Positions 54,223 to 62,181 of a DNA stretch of 64,000 bases are shown here, piece after piece (position 1 is the stretch's first letter; every line of letters starts with the position of its first letter). The notes under the pieces are model-generated. The model was not told the DNA's origin, searched no databases, and was given only the letters and a program-made list of their open reading frames with translations. This DNA comes from Cohnella phaseoli (GTDB lineage: Bacteria > Bacillota > Bacilli > Paenibacillales > Paenibacillaceae), in NCBI RefSeq assembly GCF_003386235.1, contig NZ_QRDZ01000025.1, positions 1-64,000 on the forward strand, read 5' to 3'. Position numbers and translations under genes: made by a program.

Positions 54223-55257
54223 TTAATGCAGCTTGCGCACCGTCTCCCGATCCGCAATTTCCAACGGGATGTTCGTTCTTTTTTTGCCGTGCGCCTTCGC
54301 TCCGCGTTTTTTGCGAATCTGGTCGATCAGCAGCTTCGCTGCGGTTTCGCCTTTGAGAAAAATTTGCTGTCTAACCGTCGTCAGCGGCGGCAAAAACATA
54401 TGCGCCATCGAGATGTCGTCAAAACCGACGACTGAAATATGCTCGGGCACTTCCTTGCCGGCTTCCTTGATGCCGCGAATCAGTCCGAACGCCACCATGT
54501 CCGCCGTGGCGAACACTCCGGTAATCTCCGGATATTTCTCCGCGATCAAAGTTCCCGAGCTGCGGCCGTGCGTGTAGCTGACCGAATTTTCGAACACGTA
54601 GTCCGGATTGTAGAACAAACCGGCCTCCTGCAAAGCGCGCTTGTAACCGAGAAATCTTTTCTCCACAACGCCGTCCTTGCGGATCATGCCGGTGACGAGT
54701 CCGATATTGCGATGACCGTTATCGATCAGATGCTTCGTGGCCATATAACCGCCCAGCTCGTCGTCGATGCCGACGTTCGTGAAGTCGCTGTCGTTCACAT
54801 AGCTGTCGATAAGCACGATCGGGATGTTCGCTTGCTTGCATTCTTCGTACAGCTGCTCGGAGTAGATGCCCATAATGATGGCTCCGTCCAAGTTGCGCGA
54901 GGTGGAAATATCGAGATACGTTTTACCCTTGTCGACGCCCGCAAGGATGATGTGGTAACCGTCTTCCCGAACAACCGCTTCTATTGCGCTGATCATCTCG
55001 CTGTAGAACGGGTTTTCGAAGACAAGCTGCTTATGGTCCTCTGTCTGGGGAATGATGACGCCAATCAGCTCCGAGGTGTTCTTGACCAATCCCCTTGCCG
55101 TAATGCTCGGAATGTAGTTCAGTTCCTTGATCGATTCGTGGATTCTCGCGATCGTGTCCTGCGACACTTTGCTCTCCTTGCCGTTGAGGACATACGATAC
55201 GGCTGCGATGGATACTCCGGCGTTGCGGGCTACGTCTTTTATCGTAATTTTCCTCAT
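54223..55257 (-). CDS. LacI family repressor of the cts-like operon
   Basis: 344 aa. N-terminal helix-turn-helix ITIKDVARNAGVSIAAVSYV with hinge helix (YIPSITARGLVKN), then a periplasmic-binding-like sensor (SELIGVIIPQTEDHK, SVVGFDDISMAHMFLPPLTT). It is encoded immediately upstream of the ctsU-like gene in the same direction. Near-identical 12-bp palindromes before both genes indicate that it controls the operon and itself. The inducer is presumably the imported oligosaccharide. Confidence 0.92.
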   Translation of the reverse strand: MRKITIKDVARNAGVSIAAVSYVLNGKESKVSQDTIARIHESIKELNYIPSITARGLVKNTSELIGVIIPQTEDHKQLVFENPFYSEMISAIEAVVREDGYHIILAGVDKGKTYLDISTSRNLDGAIIMGIYSEQLYEECKQANIPIVLIDSYVNDSDFTNVGIDDELGGYMATKHLIDNGHRNIGLVTGMIRKDGVVEKRFLGYKRALQEAGLFYNPDYVFENSVSYTHGRSSGTLIAEKYPEITGVFATADMVAFGLIRGIKEAGKEVPEHISVVGFDDISMAHMFLPPLTTVRQQIFLKGETAAKLLIDQIRKKRGAKAHGKKRTNIPLEIADRETVRKLH

Positions 55258-55285
55258 GATCTCCTCCCACTCAGACCCCCTTCGG

Positions 55286-55297
55286 TTAAACGTTTAA
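55286..55297. promoter_or_regulatory. LacI-type operator upstream of lacI-like gene
   Basis: Perfect 12-bp palindrome TTAAACGTTTAA, 28 bp before the ATG of the repressor gene. Matches the site before ctsU at 11 of 12 positions; suggests autoregulation. Confidence 0.7.
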
Positions 55298-55333
55298 TTA
55301 AACTATAAGCGGGGACTATTCAAATTGTCAATA

Positions 55334-55367
55334 AGAAAAAGAAAGCGTTTTACCGCTTTCTTTTTCT
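55334..55367. terminator. Terminator of the WG-repeat gene
   Basis: Perfect 14-bp stem AGAAAAAGAAAGCG/CGCTTTCTTTTTCT around TTTTAC, 5 bp after the stop of the WG-repeat gene on the minus strand. It separates that gene from the lacI-like gene. Confidence 0.9.
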
Positions 55368-55371
55368 CCCA

Positions 55372-56478
55372 CTATTGTCCAATCTTATAATCGTGCGGCC
55401 ATACGATTGTTCCGCTGCGGTCGATAAATCCTCTCACGTAGCCCGGCGATTCGGAACTGGGCAAATAGACTTCCGCCAGATCTCCCTTGAAGGAGTTGCC
55501 CCATTCGAACTGATCCTTGATCACGAACGTGCCGGACTTATTGATATAGCCGTAGGTGTACCTGCGACTGGCCGGGGCCAAACCGCCGGAGAACAGCCCT
55601 CCGGCTGTAATATTTTGAATGACCTTCTCGCCCTTCTTGTTGATATAGAACCTTCCCCCGTTGCGCTCCACGAATGCCAGCCCTTCGGAGAAAGGCTGCG
55701 CCATGGTGAACTGAGGCTTCTGAATGTATTTGCCCGTCTTATCGATATATCCGTATTTGCCGTTTACGCTAACGACAGCCGCTCCGTCGGAGAAAGGCGT
55801 GGCGTAGTCGAATCGGGGAGGGATGACGAGCTTGCCGGAAGTGTCGATATATCCGTATTTGCCGCCTACCGTCAAGCTGACAGCCGCCATTCCTTCGGAG
55901 AAGTCTGACGTTTGGCTAAATCGATAGGGAGTGACCAGCTTGCCTTTCGTATCGATATACCCGGAGGCTTTCCCTTGATTCACTCGAGCCAGACCTTCGG
56001 AAAAATTGAAAGCTTTATGGTAAATCGGTTGAACGGCTATTTTCCCCTGCATGTCGATATAACCGTACCGGGTGGCGGCGGTCCCGTCGGCTGTCTGAAC
56101 CTTCTCCATATAAAGTGCCAATCCGTCTGACGGAATTCCGCAAGCCCTGAACGCGCATTCGAACAGCTTCTTACCCGTCAAGTCGAAATAGGTTTGCTTC
56201 CTCGCGGCGCCGTCTTCGACATAATACACGGAGCCCCCGGTCTGCGTATTGTATACAAGACTGTCGTTCACCGGCTCGAGCACAATCTCGCCTCTGCCGT
56301 TAATGAATCCATATTTCCCCTGCTCCTCTATGAGATACACTTGATCTGTCGCCGACTTCCAGGCAACGTCCGCCTCTGCGGCAATCGCTTGACCCTGTCC
56401 GTGCCCCGTTCCCGCAACTCCGAACAAAATGACCGCCAAGCCTGCGATTCCGGCCATTCTTCTCAACAACTTCCCCAC
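55372..56478 (-). CDS. Secreted WG-repeat protein
   Basis: 368 aa from a GTG at 56478; TTG or ATG codons a few residues in are alternatives. Signal peptide (AGLAVILFGVAGTGHGQGQA). About nine WG/KWG-type repeats, each with GKYGFIN/GYIDTKGKLV followed by FSEG.A.V, e.g. GYIDMQGKIAVQPIYHKAFN and YGYIDTSGKLVIPPRFDYAT. This repeat forms beta-propeller-like or stacked hairpin surfaces; its molecular function is unknown. Single gene with its own terminator. Confidence 0.85.
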   Translation of the reverse strand: MGKLLRRMAGIAGLAVILFGVAGTGHGQGQAIAAEADVAWKSATDQVYLIEEQGKYGFINGRGEIVLEPVNDSLVYNTQTGGSVYYVEDGAARKQTYFDLTGKKLFECAFRACGIPSDGLALYMEKVQTADGTAATRYGYIDMQGKIAVQPIYHKAFNFSEGLARVNQGKASGYIDTKGKLVTPYRFSQTSDFSEGMAAVSLTVGGKYGYIDTSGKLVIPPRFDYATPFSDGAAVVSVNGKYGYIDKTGKYIQKPQFTMAQPFSEGLAFVERNGGRFYINKKGEKVIQNITAGGLFSGGLAPASRRYTYGYINKSGTFVIKDQFEWGNSFKGDLAEVYLPSSESPGYVRGFIDRSGTIVWPHDYKIGQ

Positions 56479-56774
56479 TCCCCTAGCTAGTTAACTTCGT
56501 TATTTATCTATTAGACGCCGGTTCAACCGTTTTTGTTGTTCCATGATCCGATATTTGCATCCAACCGAGGAAACGGGGCCTTCGTCAAGCGTTCGCCTCG
56601 ACCGGTCTTGTCGAATTCTTGCCTCACGCCTCTATTCGCAATATCGTGGTCATCCCGATCATCGGAGGAATCGAAGTCCGGCTTCGTTACAACGGCCTGG
56701 GCATCAAGCAGTCGCTGCCCGACTCTCCTGCCGAAACTGGCGCGATTCCCGTTCGCTCTTAAGAAATAACGAAA

Positions 56775-56994
56775 AGGCTGACCCATAAGCCAACCAAGTT
56801 GCCTGGAAGATAATCGCTGATAAAGGCGCAAAGGGGTGTGTACCTCCTTCAGATGCTATACGCTCCTTAAAACCTGAATAGGTAAACCCGTTACAGGGTA
56901 ATTTCGGAAGCGTATGAGGCAATCTCCAGGGAGGCACATCCCCCTTGCTTTATCTATCGATCTTCTCAAAGCAACTCTGCTTATGGGACAGCCC
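56775..56994. mobile_element. MITE-like palindromic element B
   Basis: 220-bp imperfect palindrome. Ends AGGCTGACCCATAAG (56775-56789) and inverted CTTATGGGACAGCCC (56980-56994). Arms of about 100 bp pair: AAGTTGC with GCAACT, AGAT..TCG.TGATAAAG with CTTTATC..CGATCT, and CATACGCT-like segments near the centre (ATACGCTCC; GGAAGCGTAT). No transposase. Related to element A at 2091-2241, particularly the right arm. End sequences recall GGCTGTCCCATAAG-type IS termini; the parent IS is not identified. Confidence 0.75.
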
Positions 56995-57071
56995 CTTCGA
57001 GGGCAGCCGGAAGCTTATCCTCTATGTTTTCAGGTTAAGCGCACGGTGCGTCCCCGGTCGTTGGACATTAT

Positions 57072-57335
57072 GGCACTTTTTTGGCCTCCGCTCCCCCATT
57101 CCGCCATCGTCAGGGCACTTTTTTGGCCTCCGCTGCACCATCCCGCCACCGTCAAGGCACTTTTTTGGCCTTCCCACTCCGGCGCGGGTTGAGTCGAGGC
57201 ACTTTTTTAGCCTCCGCTCCCCCATTCCGCCATCGTCAGGGCACTTTTTTGGCCTTCACACTCCGGCGCGGGTTGAGTCGAGGCACTTTTTTGGCCTCCG
57301 CTCCCCCGTCCCGCACTCCACAGCTCGGATGGCAC
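57072..57335. repeat. 42-bp tandem repeat array, right copy (6 units)
   Basis: Units start at 57072, 57114, 57156, 57198, 57240 and 57282, all 42 bp apart; a truncated seventh GGCAC is at 57331. Each begins GGCACTTTTTTGGCC (one unit TAGCC). Two tails are used: A, TCCGCTCCCCCATTCCGCC.. (units 1, 2, 4, 6 with changes) and B, ..CACTCCGGCGCGGGTTGAG.. (units 3, 5). Alternation B-A-B shows duplication of an 84-bp pair. Related array at 146-273. Confidence 0.92.
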
Positions 57336-57377
57336 TGAAGTCTCGGCCCCAAGCCTCGGTTTTACCAAAAATACAAT

Positions 57378-57413
57378 CTGAGTCGCCTGAGTCGTCTTAG
57401 TCGCCTGATTCGC
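57378..57413. repeat. 9-bp tandem repeat, four copies
   Basis: CTGAGTCGC, CTGAGTCGT, CTTAGTCGC, CTGATTCGC in succession, 36 bp, each copy differing by at most one base from the first. Non-coding, between the 42-bp array and the lacI-like gene. Confidence 0.85.
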
Positions 57414-57473
57414 GGAGAGGCCCAAGTTGTAGCGCTAACCTGTTGACGACACTCGGCTCATCGCCCCTCAAAA

Positions 57474-58502
57474 TCAACGATGCGACGTACTCTCACGGAT
57501 GATCAGCTCAGGTTCGATAACCGTCTGCTTCTTGACCTTCTCCTTGCCGATCAGCTTATGGAGCACCTGGACCGACATCCGGCCGAGCGTCTCCATCTTC
57601 TGAGAAACCGTCGTCAGCTCCGGATTGATCGCGGTGGCGAGCGGGATGTCGTCGAATCCGATGATCGATAGATCCTCCGGAATACGATAGCCCGCCCTGG
57701 CCGCCGATTTCACCGCCCCGACCGCCGTAAAATCGTTCACGCAAAACACCGCAGTCGGTCTGCGCAGCCCTTCCAGCAGACGCTTCATAAGGTGCTTCCC
57801 CGATTCGATCGAGAAATCCTCGTTCAGCACCCACTCCCGGGGAATATCCAGGCCGTTCTCCTGCATGACCCTCTTGAACGCTCGAACCTTCTGCGCCGTC
57901 GTCGACATATTGTCGTGTCCGCCGATAAACGCGATCTCCCGATGTCCAAGTCCGATCAGATAACGGGTCGCCATCTCGGCGCCTTTGGTCTCGTCGATAT
58001 ACACGCGATGCAGCGGGTTTCCGGGCAGGTTGCCGTTAATGAGAACGAGCGGCGTGCGACTCGCAGCCTCCCGCACCTCCTCGGCCATCTCGGGACTGCA
58101 GCGGGACAGATTGATCCGCCCCCCCATAAACAAAATGCCGTCTACCTGCTTCTCCCGCAAAATGTTCAAATACTGAGACTCCCGCTCGTAGCTGCCGGTC
58201 GTATCGCACAGCAGGAACGTATATCCTTTGTCCCTGGCTTCCTGCTCGATTCCCGAGAACACCTCCGGAAAAAACGGATTCGTAATGTCCGGCACGATGA
58301 CGCCGATCGTTCCCGTTTCTTTTTTCGACAGGCTTCTGGCAAGGGCATTCGGTTGGAACTGGTATTTGTGAATCAGCTCCATAATTTTGTCCCGAGTCGC
58401 ACTCTTGACTGGCGCGGTGTTGTTAAGCACTCGCGACACCGTTGCGACCGAGACTCTTGCTTCATGGGCGATATCGTAGATCGTTACCTGCTTCAAAACC
58501 AT
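57474..58502 (-). CDS. LacI family transcriptional regulator
   Basis: 342 aa. N-terminal helix-turn-helix VTIYDIAHEARVSVATVSRV and hinge (FQPNALARSLSKK), sensor domain with TGTIGVIVPDITNPFFPEVF and LSIIGFDDIPLATAINPELT, all standard for the family. AAGGA stands close before the ATG. It is the last gene of the beta-galactoside cluster; a candidate operator (TGCAACCGGTTTCA) lies before the binding-protein gene upstream. Confidence 0.93.
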   Translation of the reverse strand: MVLKQVTIYDIAHEARVSVATVSRVLNNTAPVKSATRDKIMELIHKYQFQPNALARSLSKKETGTIGVIVPDITNPFFPEVFSGIEQEARDKGYTFLLCDTTGSYERESQYLNILREKQVDGILFMGGRINLSRCSPEMAEEVREAASRTPLVLINGNLPGNPLHRVYIDETKGAEMATRYLIGLGHREIAFIGGHDNMSTTAQKVRAFKRVMQENGLDIPREWVLNEDFSIESGKHLMKRLLEGLRRPTAVFCVNDFTAVGAVKSAARAGYRIPEDLSIIGFDDIPLATAINPELTTVSQKMETLGRMSVQVLHKLIGKEKVKKQTVIEPELIIRESTSHR

Positions 58503-58593
58503 CCATCCTTAGCACAGCCGACTTTTTCGTTCATCATAGCATTTTCTTCCTAGTAATGGAAAGTAAAATCCGGGAACGAAACGGCCGTTCGAT

Positions 58594-60195
58594 TTATTCG
58601 ATTTGCTTCTTGAATTCGTCCAGCTGACGTTGAATTTCTTCAATCGCTTTGTCGTACCCTGCGGCTTTCAGCTTGGCGCGGAATTCTTCCACCGCCTTGG
58701 CCGGATCTCCGGCTTTGCCCCAGAGGATCGCCGGCCCCAACTCTCCCGTCACCTGGGAGATGGCCGTCAGCTCGGCGTCGATCTTGGATTTGTCGAAAAT
58801 AAATCGGCCGTAGGGGTAAGGCTCCTTGTAGCTGTCGTATTCCTGGTATAGCGTGGAGATGCCGTCCCACACCGTGTCCGAAGGAATTTCGAAACGATCG
58901 ACGCGTCCGCCCCAGAAATCGGAGTAATAGGCGTCGCGGGCCTCGTCGTAGCCGGCCGGCAGCACTCTTTTGCCGTCCTTGAGCTCGTATTGGACTCCTT
59001 CCAGTCCGAAGTTGATCAGCTGATAGATTTCCTTATCGTTGCGCATCAAGTCATACGCCATAAGCGCCCTTTCCGGATTTTTGCTGTGCGCGCCAACGGA
59101 AGTGCCTCCATGGGTAATGGACAGCTCCGGAAGATTGCCGCGCGTACGGGAGAACGGGAACATGAGCAGCTCCGAGCCCGGCTGATCCTTATCCATGTTT
59201 ACCCGCAGCGAAGCGTAGGTCTGGGTATGATGCTGGTCCGTGCCGGTCAATCCGGCTCTCAGCAGCGATCTCGTATCCCCCTTGTAGTTCAGGACGTCTT
59301 CGCGCCAATAACCTTTGTCGGCCCAGTCCTTCATCATCGTCGCCATATTCAGGAACACGTCGTCGAAGATCGGACTAGTGGCGGTATATTTCTCGTCGTA
59401 AGATTTGGCGTGAAATACCGGCATATAGCCGGTGCCGATCGGCAGCTCCAGCATATCCATGTACGATTGCGTGAAGCCGATGTAGGGCCCGATGCCGCCC
59501 GACTGCGTATCCCAAGGCACAACGCCTTCTTTGCTGTCCTTCACGTACTGAAGGTACTTGCCAAGCATCTCGAAATCTTTGATCGGCTCGTTGATCCCGG
59601 CCTCCTTTGCCCAATCGCCGCGATAATAGATGCCGTGGTTTACCCACTGGGTAAAGTCGTTTTCGGGTATTAGCACGATCTTGCCGTTGAACTTGCTCTC
59701 CTCCCAATCCTCCGAAGGGATCGATTCCCACGTCCGGGGAGCGTATGTCGGCAGCAGATCGTCGATATTCATAAACGCGCCGCGCTGGGCGTTGTTCCAC
59801 GTATCAAGCCAGTCGGTCGCTATCGTGATCAGGTCGATCGGTTCCCCCGATGCGAGCGTCAGGTTGTATTTCGTCTGCCAGTCCGCCCATTCGATCCATT
59901 TCCATTCCAGTTCGGCATTTATTTTCTCCCGCATAAGCTGGTTGACCTTCTCGAACACTTTTTCGAATTGGCCGTTGGTCGGTTTGTCCCCTAGCACCAG
60001 GTAGCTGATTTTCACGAACTTCGACGTATCTACGCCTCCGTCCCCCGTCGATGCTGCAGCGGACGGCGATTGGCTGCCGGACGACTCGGCGCTTCCCTTG
60101 CTTCCGTTGTTTCCCTTCCCGCCGCTGCATGCGGCCAAAGCGACGACAAGAACGAGCGACAATACCGCGAACAGAACCTTTTTGCTTCTGAACAT
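58594..60195 (-). CDS. Oligosaccharide-binding lipoprotein, LplA type
   Basis: 533 aa from ATG 60195 (GGGGAGG 8 nt upstream); the frame is open to 60294. Lipobox VVALAACSGG and a Ser/Gly/Ala linker. Long-class binding protein: YKVFHAKSYDEKYTATSPIF-like central part, LSITHGGTSVGAHSKNPERA, YQEYDSYKEPYPYGRFIFD. Partner of the two permeases upstream in the operon; neighbouring GH35 suggests galactoside-containing ligands. Confidence 0.9.
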   Translation of the reverse strand: MFRSKKVLFAVLSLVLVVALAACSGGKGNNGSKGSAESSGSQSPSAAASTGDGGVDTSKFVKISYLVLGDKPTNGQFEKVFEKVNQLMREKINAELEWKWIEWADWQTKYNLTLASGEPIDLITIATDWLDTWNNAQRGAFMNIDDLLPTYAPRTWESIPSEDWEESKFNGKIVLIPENDFTQWVNHGIYYRGDWAKEAGINEPIKDFEMLGKYLQYVKDSKEGVVPWDTQSGGIGPYIGFTQSYMDMLELPIGTGYMPVFHAKSYDEKYTATSPIFDDVFLNMATMMKDWADKGYWREDVLNYKGDTRSLLRAGLTGTDQHHTQTYASLRVNMDKDQPGSELLMFPFSRTRGNLPELSITHGGTSVGAHSKNPERALMAYDLMRNDKEIYQLINFGLEGVQYELKDGKRVLPAGYDEARDAYYSDFWGGRVDRFEIPSDTVWDGISTLYQEYDSYKEPYPYGRFIFDKSKIDAELTAISQVTGELGPAILWGKAGDPAKAVEEFRAKLKAAGYDKAIEEIQRQLDEFKKQIE

Positions 60196-60237
60196 CCTTC
60201 TTCCTCCCCTAGAACTTCGAATTTTCCACGCCATTTC

Positions 60238-60251
60238 TGCAACCGGTTTCA
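60238..60251. promoter_or_regulatory. Candidate LacI-type operator inside the galactoside operon
   Basis: TGCAACCGGTTTCA, a CG-centred inverted repeat with one mismatch, 42 bp before the binding-protein start and after the LplC-type gene. It implies a separate, repressed promoter for the binding protein and lacI genes. Confidence 0.45.
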
Positions 60252-60327
60252 CCAATATGTGAAGGAGCTTCGCCTGACGGCGTCTCCGGCACACCTTGCT
60301 TCGGCCTTGCCGCCGTCGGGGCGGTTT

Positions 60328-61236
60328 TCAACCTTTGACCGCGCCGACGGTGAGTCCTTTAATGAAATACCTCTGCACAAACGGGTAAAACAGAATGACG
60401 GGACCCGTAGCTACGATCGCCGTAGCCATCTTCATCGATTCGAGCGGCATGTCGCGTAGCGGAACGTTGGAAGCGGCCGAGGAGTTGCGGATAAAATCCG
60501 CTCTCGTGATCACGTTGTACAGAAACAGCTGGAGAGGCCGGTATTCCACGTCCGAGGTCAGGAACAGCATCGCGTTGTACCATTCATTCCAGTAGCCGAG
60601 CGCGATAAACAGCCCAATCGTGGCCAGAGCCGGAGTCGTCATCGGCAGAATCAGCTTGCGGAAAATCATGAAATCCCCCGCCCCGTCAATCTTCGCGGAT
60701 TCGGTGATCGCATGCGGAATCGACTGTACGAACGCCTTCATCATGATGATAAGAAACGGAGTCAGCAGGCCGGGCAGCAGCACTGAGAGGTAATTGTTCT
60801 TCAGACCGAGATACTGCGTCATCAACAGATAAAACGGGACGAGGCCTCCGGAAAACAAAGTCGTGAAGTAAATCAGGAAGGAAATTCGGTTCCGGTATGG
60901 AAAGTCCGGCCGCTGCAGCGCATACCCGGTCATAGCAACGAGGAAAAGTCCGATTACGGTTCCGGCGGCGGTGAGCAGAATCGTTACGATGTAGGCGCCG
61001 ATGACGAGGTTCGGGTTTTCGAAGACGATCCGATACGCGAACAGCGTGAAGTCCTTCGGCCAGAAATTGAAGCCGCTCGACTGGATCGAACGTTCCGTAG
61101 TCAGCGACGTACCTAGGACGAGCACGAACGGCAGCACGCACGCGAGGGCGAATGCGCCGATAAAGACATAGCCGACGAGACGGACGAGGCGCTCCGAGGC
61201 GCCCGAGCGAATGCTTCGGGAGATTTGTTCCATCAC
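60328..61236 (-). CDS. Sugar ABC permease, LplC type
   Basis: 302 aa. Membrane segments from YVFIGAFALACVLPFVLVLG; EAA loop ITESAKIDGAGDFMIFRKLI; C-terminus FIKGLTVGAVKG as usual for the LplC/YtcP group. It follows the LplB-type gene by 10 bp. A 132-bp gap with a candidate operator separates it from the binding-protein gene. Confidence 0.93.
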   Translation of the reverse strand: MMEQISRSIRSGASERLVRLVGYVFIGAFALACVLPFVLVLGTSLTTERSIQSSGFNFWPKDFTLFAYRIVFENPNLVIGAYIVTILLTAAGTVIGLFLVAMTGYALQRPDFPYRNRISFLIYFTTLFSGGLVPFYLLMTQYLGLKNNYLSVLLPGLLTPFLIIMMKAFVQSIPHAITESAKIDGAGDFMIFRKLILPMTTPALATIGLFIALGYWNEWYNAMLFLTSDVEYRPLQLFLYNVITRADFIRNSSAASNVPLRDMPLESMKMATAIVATGPVILFYPFVQRYFIKGLTVGAVKG

Positions 61237-61246
61237 TTTCGCCCTC

Positions 61247-62167
61247 CTAGAACAAAGAATGGTCCGGGGATGTTTTACGGACGACCCAGTTGCAGGTTAC
61301 GACGATTACGAAACCGAAGACGGACTGGTACAGGCTGACGGCGCTTCCCGTGGAGAAGTTGAAATTGTTCATCAACGAGCGGAAAACGTAGGTTTCGATA
61401 ATGTCGGTGGTTGGGTACAGCATCGTGTTGTTGGCTCCGACGAGGTTGTAGAAAAGACCGAAGTTGCCCTTCAGGATGCCGCCGAGAGAGAAGAGAAGCA
61501 GGATGATGAAGGTCGGCTTGAGCCAGGGAAGGACGATGTAAACGATGCGCTGCAGCGCGTTCGCTCCGTCGATCTCCGAGGCCTCCACGATCTCGTGGTC
61601 GAGGCCCATGATCGCCGCGAAGTAAATGATCGAGCCGTAGCCCGTCGTCTGCCATAGGTATACGATGACGATGATGAAAGGCCAGATGTGCGGATTGGAA
61701 TACGTTTTGACGGGATCAAGCCCTAGGGAAACGAGAATGCTGTTCAACACCCCGTAGTCATAGCTGAGAAAATTGTACGCGATCAGCCCGATGAGCACGG
61801 CGGAGATGAAGTAGGGCAGAAAGAGAAACGTCTGGGCGATTTTCTTGAACCATTTTCTCCGCAGCTCGTTGAGCAGTACCGCTACGAATACTTGCAAAGC
61901 GTTGCCCAGCAGGATGAATGCCAGATTGTATAAAATCGTGTTGATTGTCAGACGCGCCAAGTCTCCGTTAATGACGAGAAAACGGAAGTTTTCCCATCCG
62001 ACAAAGGGACTGCGGAAAATCCCGTCGGTGTAGTTGTACTTAATGAAAGCCAAGTACAGGCCCGGCATCGGCAAGTAGGCAAAAACGAGGAAGAATACGA
62101 TGGCGGGACAACACATGAGCAGCAGCGTGCGATGAGTCCATAGCCGTTGTAACAGCATCGGCGGCAC
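61247..62167 (-). CDS. Sugar ABC permease, LplB type
   Basis: 306 aa; first membrane segment LLLMCCPAIVFFLVFAYLPM; EAA loop IVEASEIDGANALQRIVYIV; final segment FGFVIVVTCNWVVRK. It follows the GH35-like gene by 14 bp. An ATG three residues in (PMLLQRL) is an alternative start. Works with the LplC-type permease. Confidence 0.92.
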   Translation of the reverse strand: MPPMLLQRLWTHRTLLLMCCPAIVFFLVFAYLPMPGLYLAFIKYNYTDGIFRSPFVGWENFRFLVINGDLARLTINTILYNLAFILLGNALQVFVAVLLNELRRKWFKKIAQTFLFLPYFISAVLIGLIAYNFLSYDYGVLNSILVSLGLDPVKTYSNPHIWPFIIVIVYLWQTTGYGSIIYFAAIMGLDHEIVEASEIDGANALQRIVYIVLPWLKPTFIILLLFSLGGILKGNFGLFYNLVGANNTMLYPTTDIIETYVFRSLMNNFNFSTGSAVSLYQSVFGFVIVVTCNWVVRKTSPDHSLF

Positions 62168-62181
62168 CTCCTCCGGAATGG

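Larger units (their letters stand above)
56479..57473. other. 1-kb gene-free region rich in repeats
   Basis: No intact gene. From left: promoter region of the WG-repeat gene; an open but startless plus-strand stretch (about 56546-56760, ending LPDSPAETGAIPVRS) that may be the tail of a lost gene and is not recognised; the palindromic element 56775-56994; the 42-bp array 57072-57323; and a 9-bp repeat 57378-57413. Such a run of repeats marks a past insertion/deletion site. Confidence 0.65.

Noticed and set aside
57072..57335. CRISPR array
   Set aside because: Repeats are directly adjacent with no unique spacers, units have two tail types, and no cas genes are nearby.
57022..57338. Small proteins with ERRPKKC or ASAPPFRHRQGTF repeats
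   Set aside because: They are translations of the 42-bp array, whose period is a multiple of three; no ribosome site, and both strands give such frames.
58580..58589. AACGGCCGTT as a LacI operator
   Set aside because: The centre is GC, not CG, and it lies at the end of the binding-protein gene; no promoter-like sequence around it.
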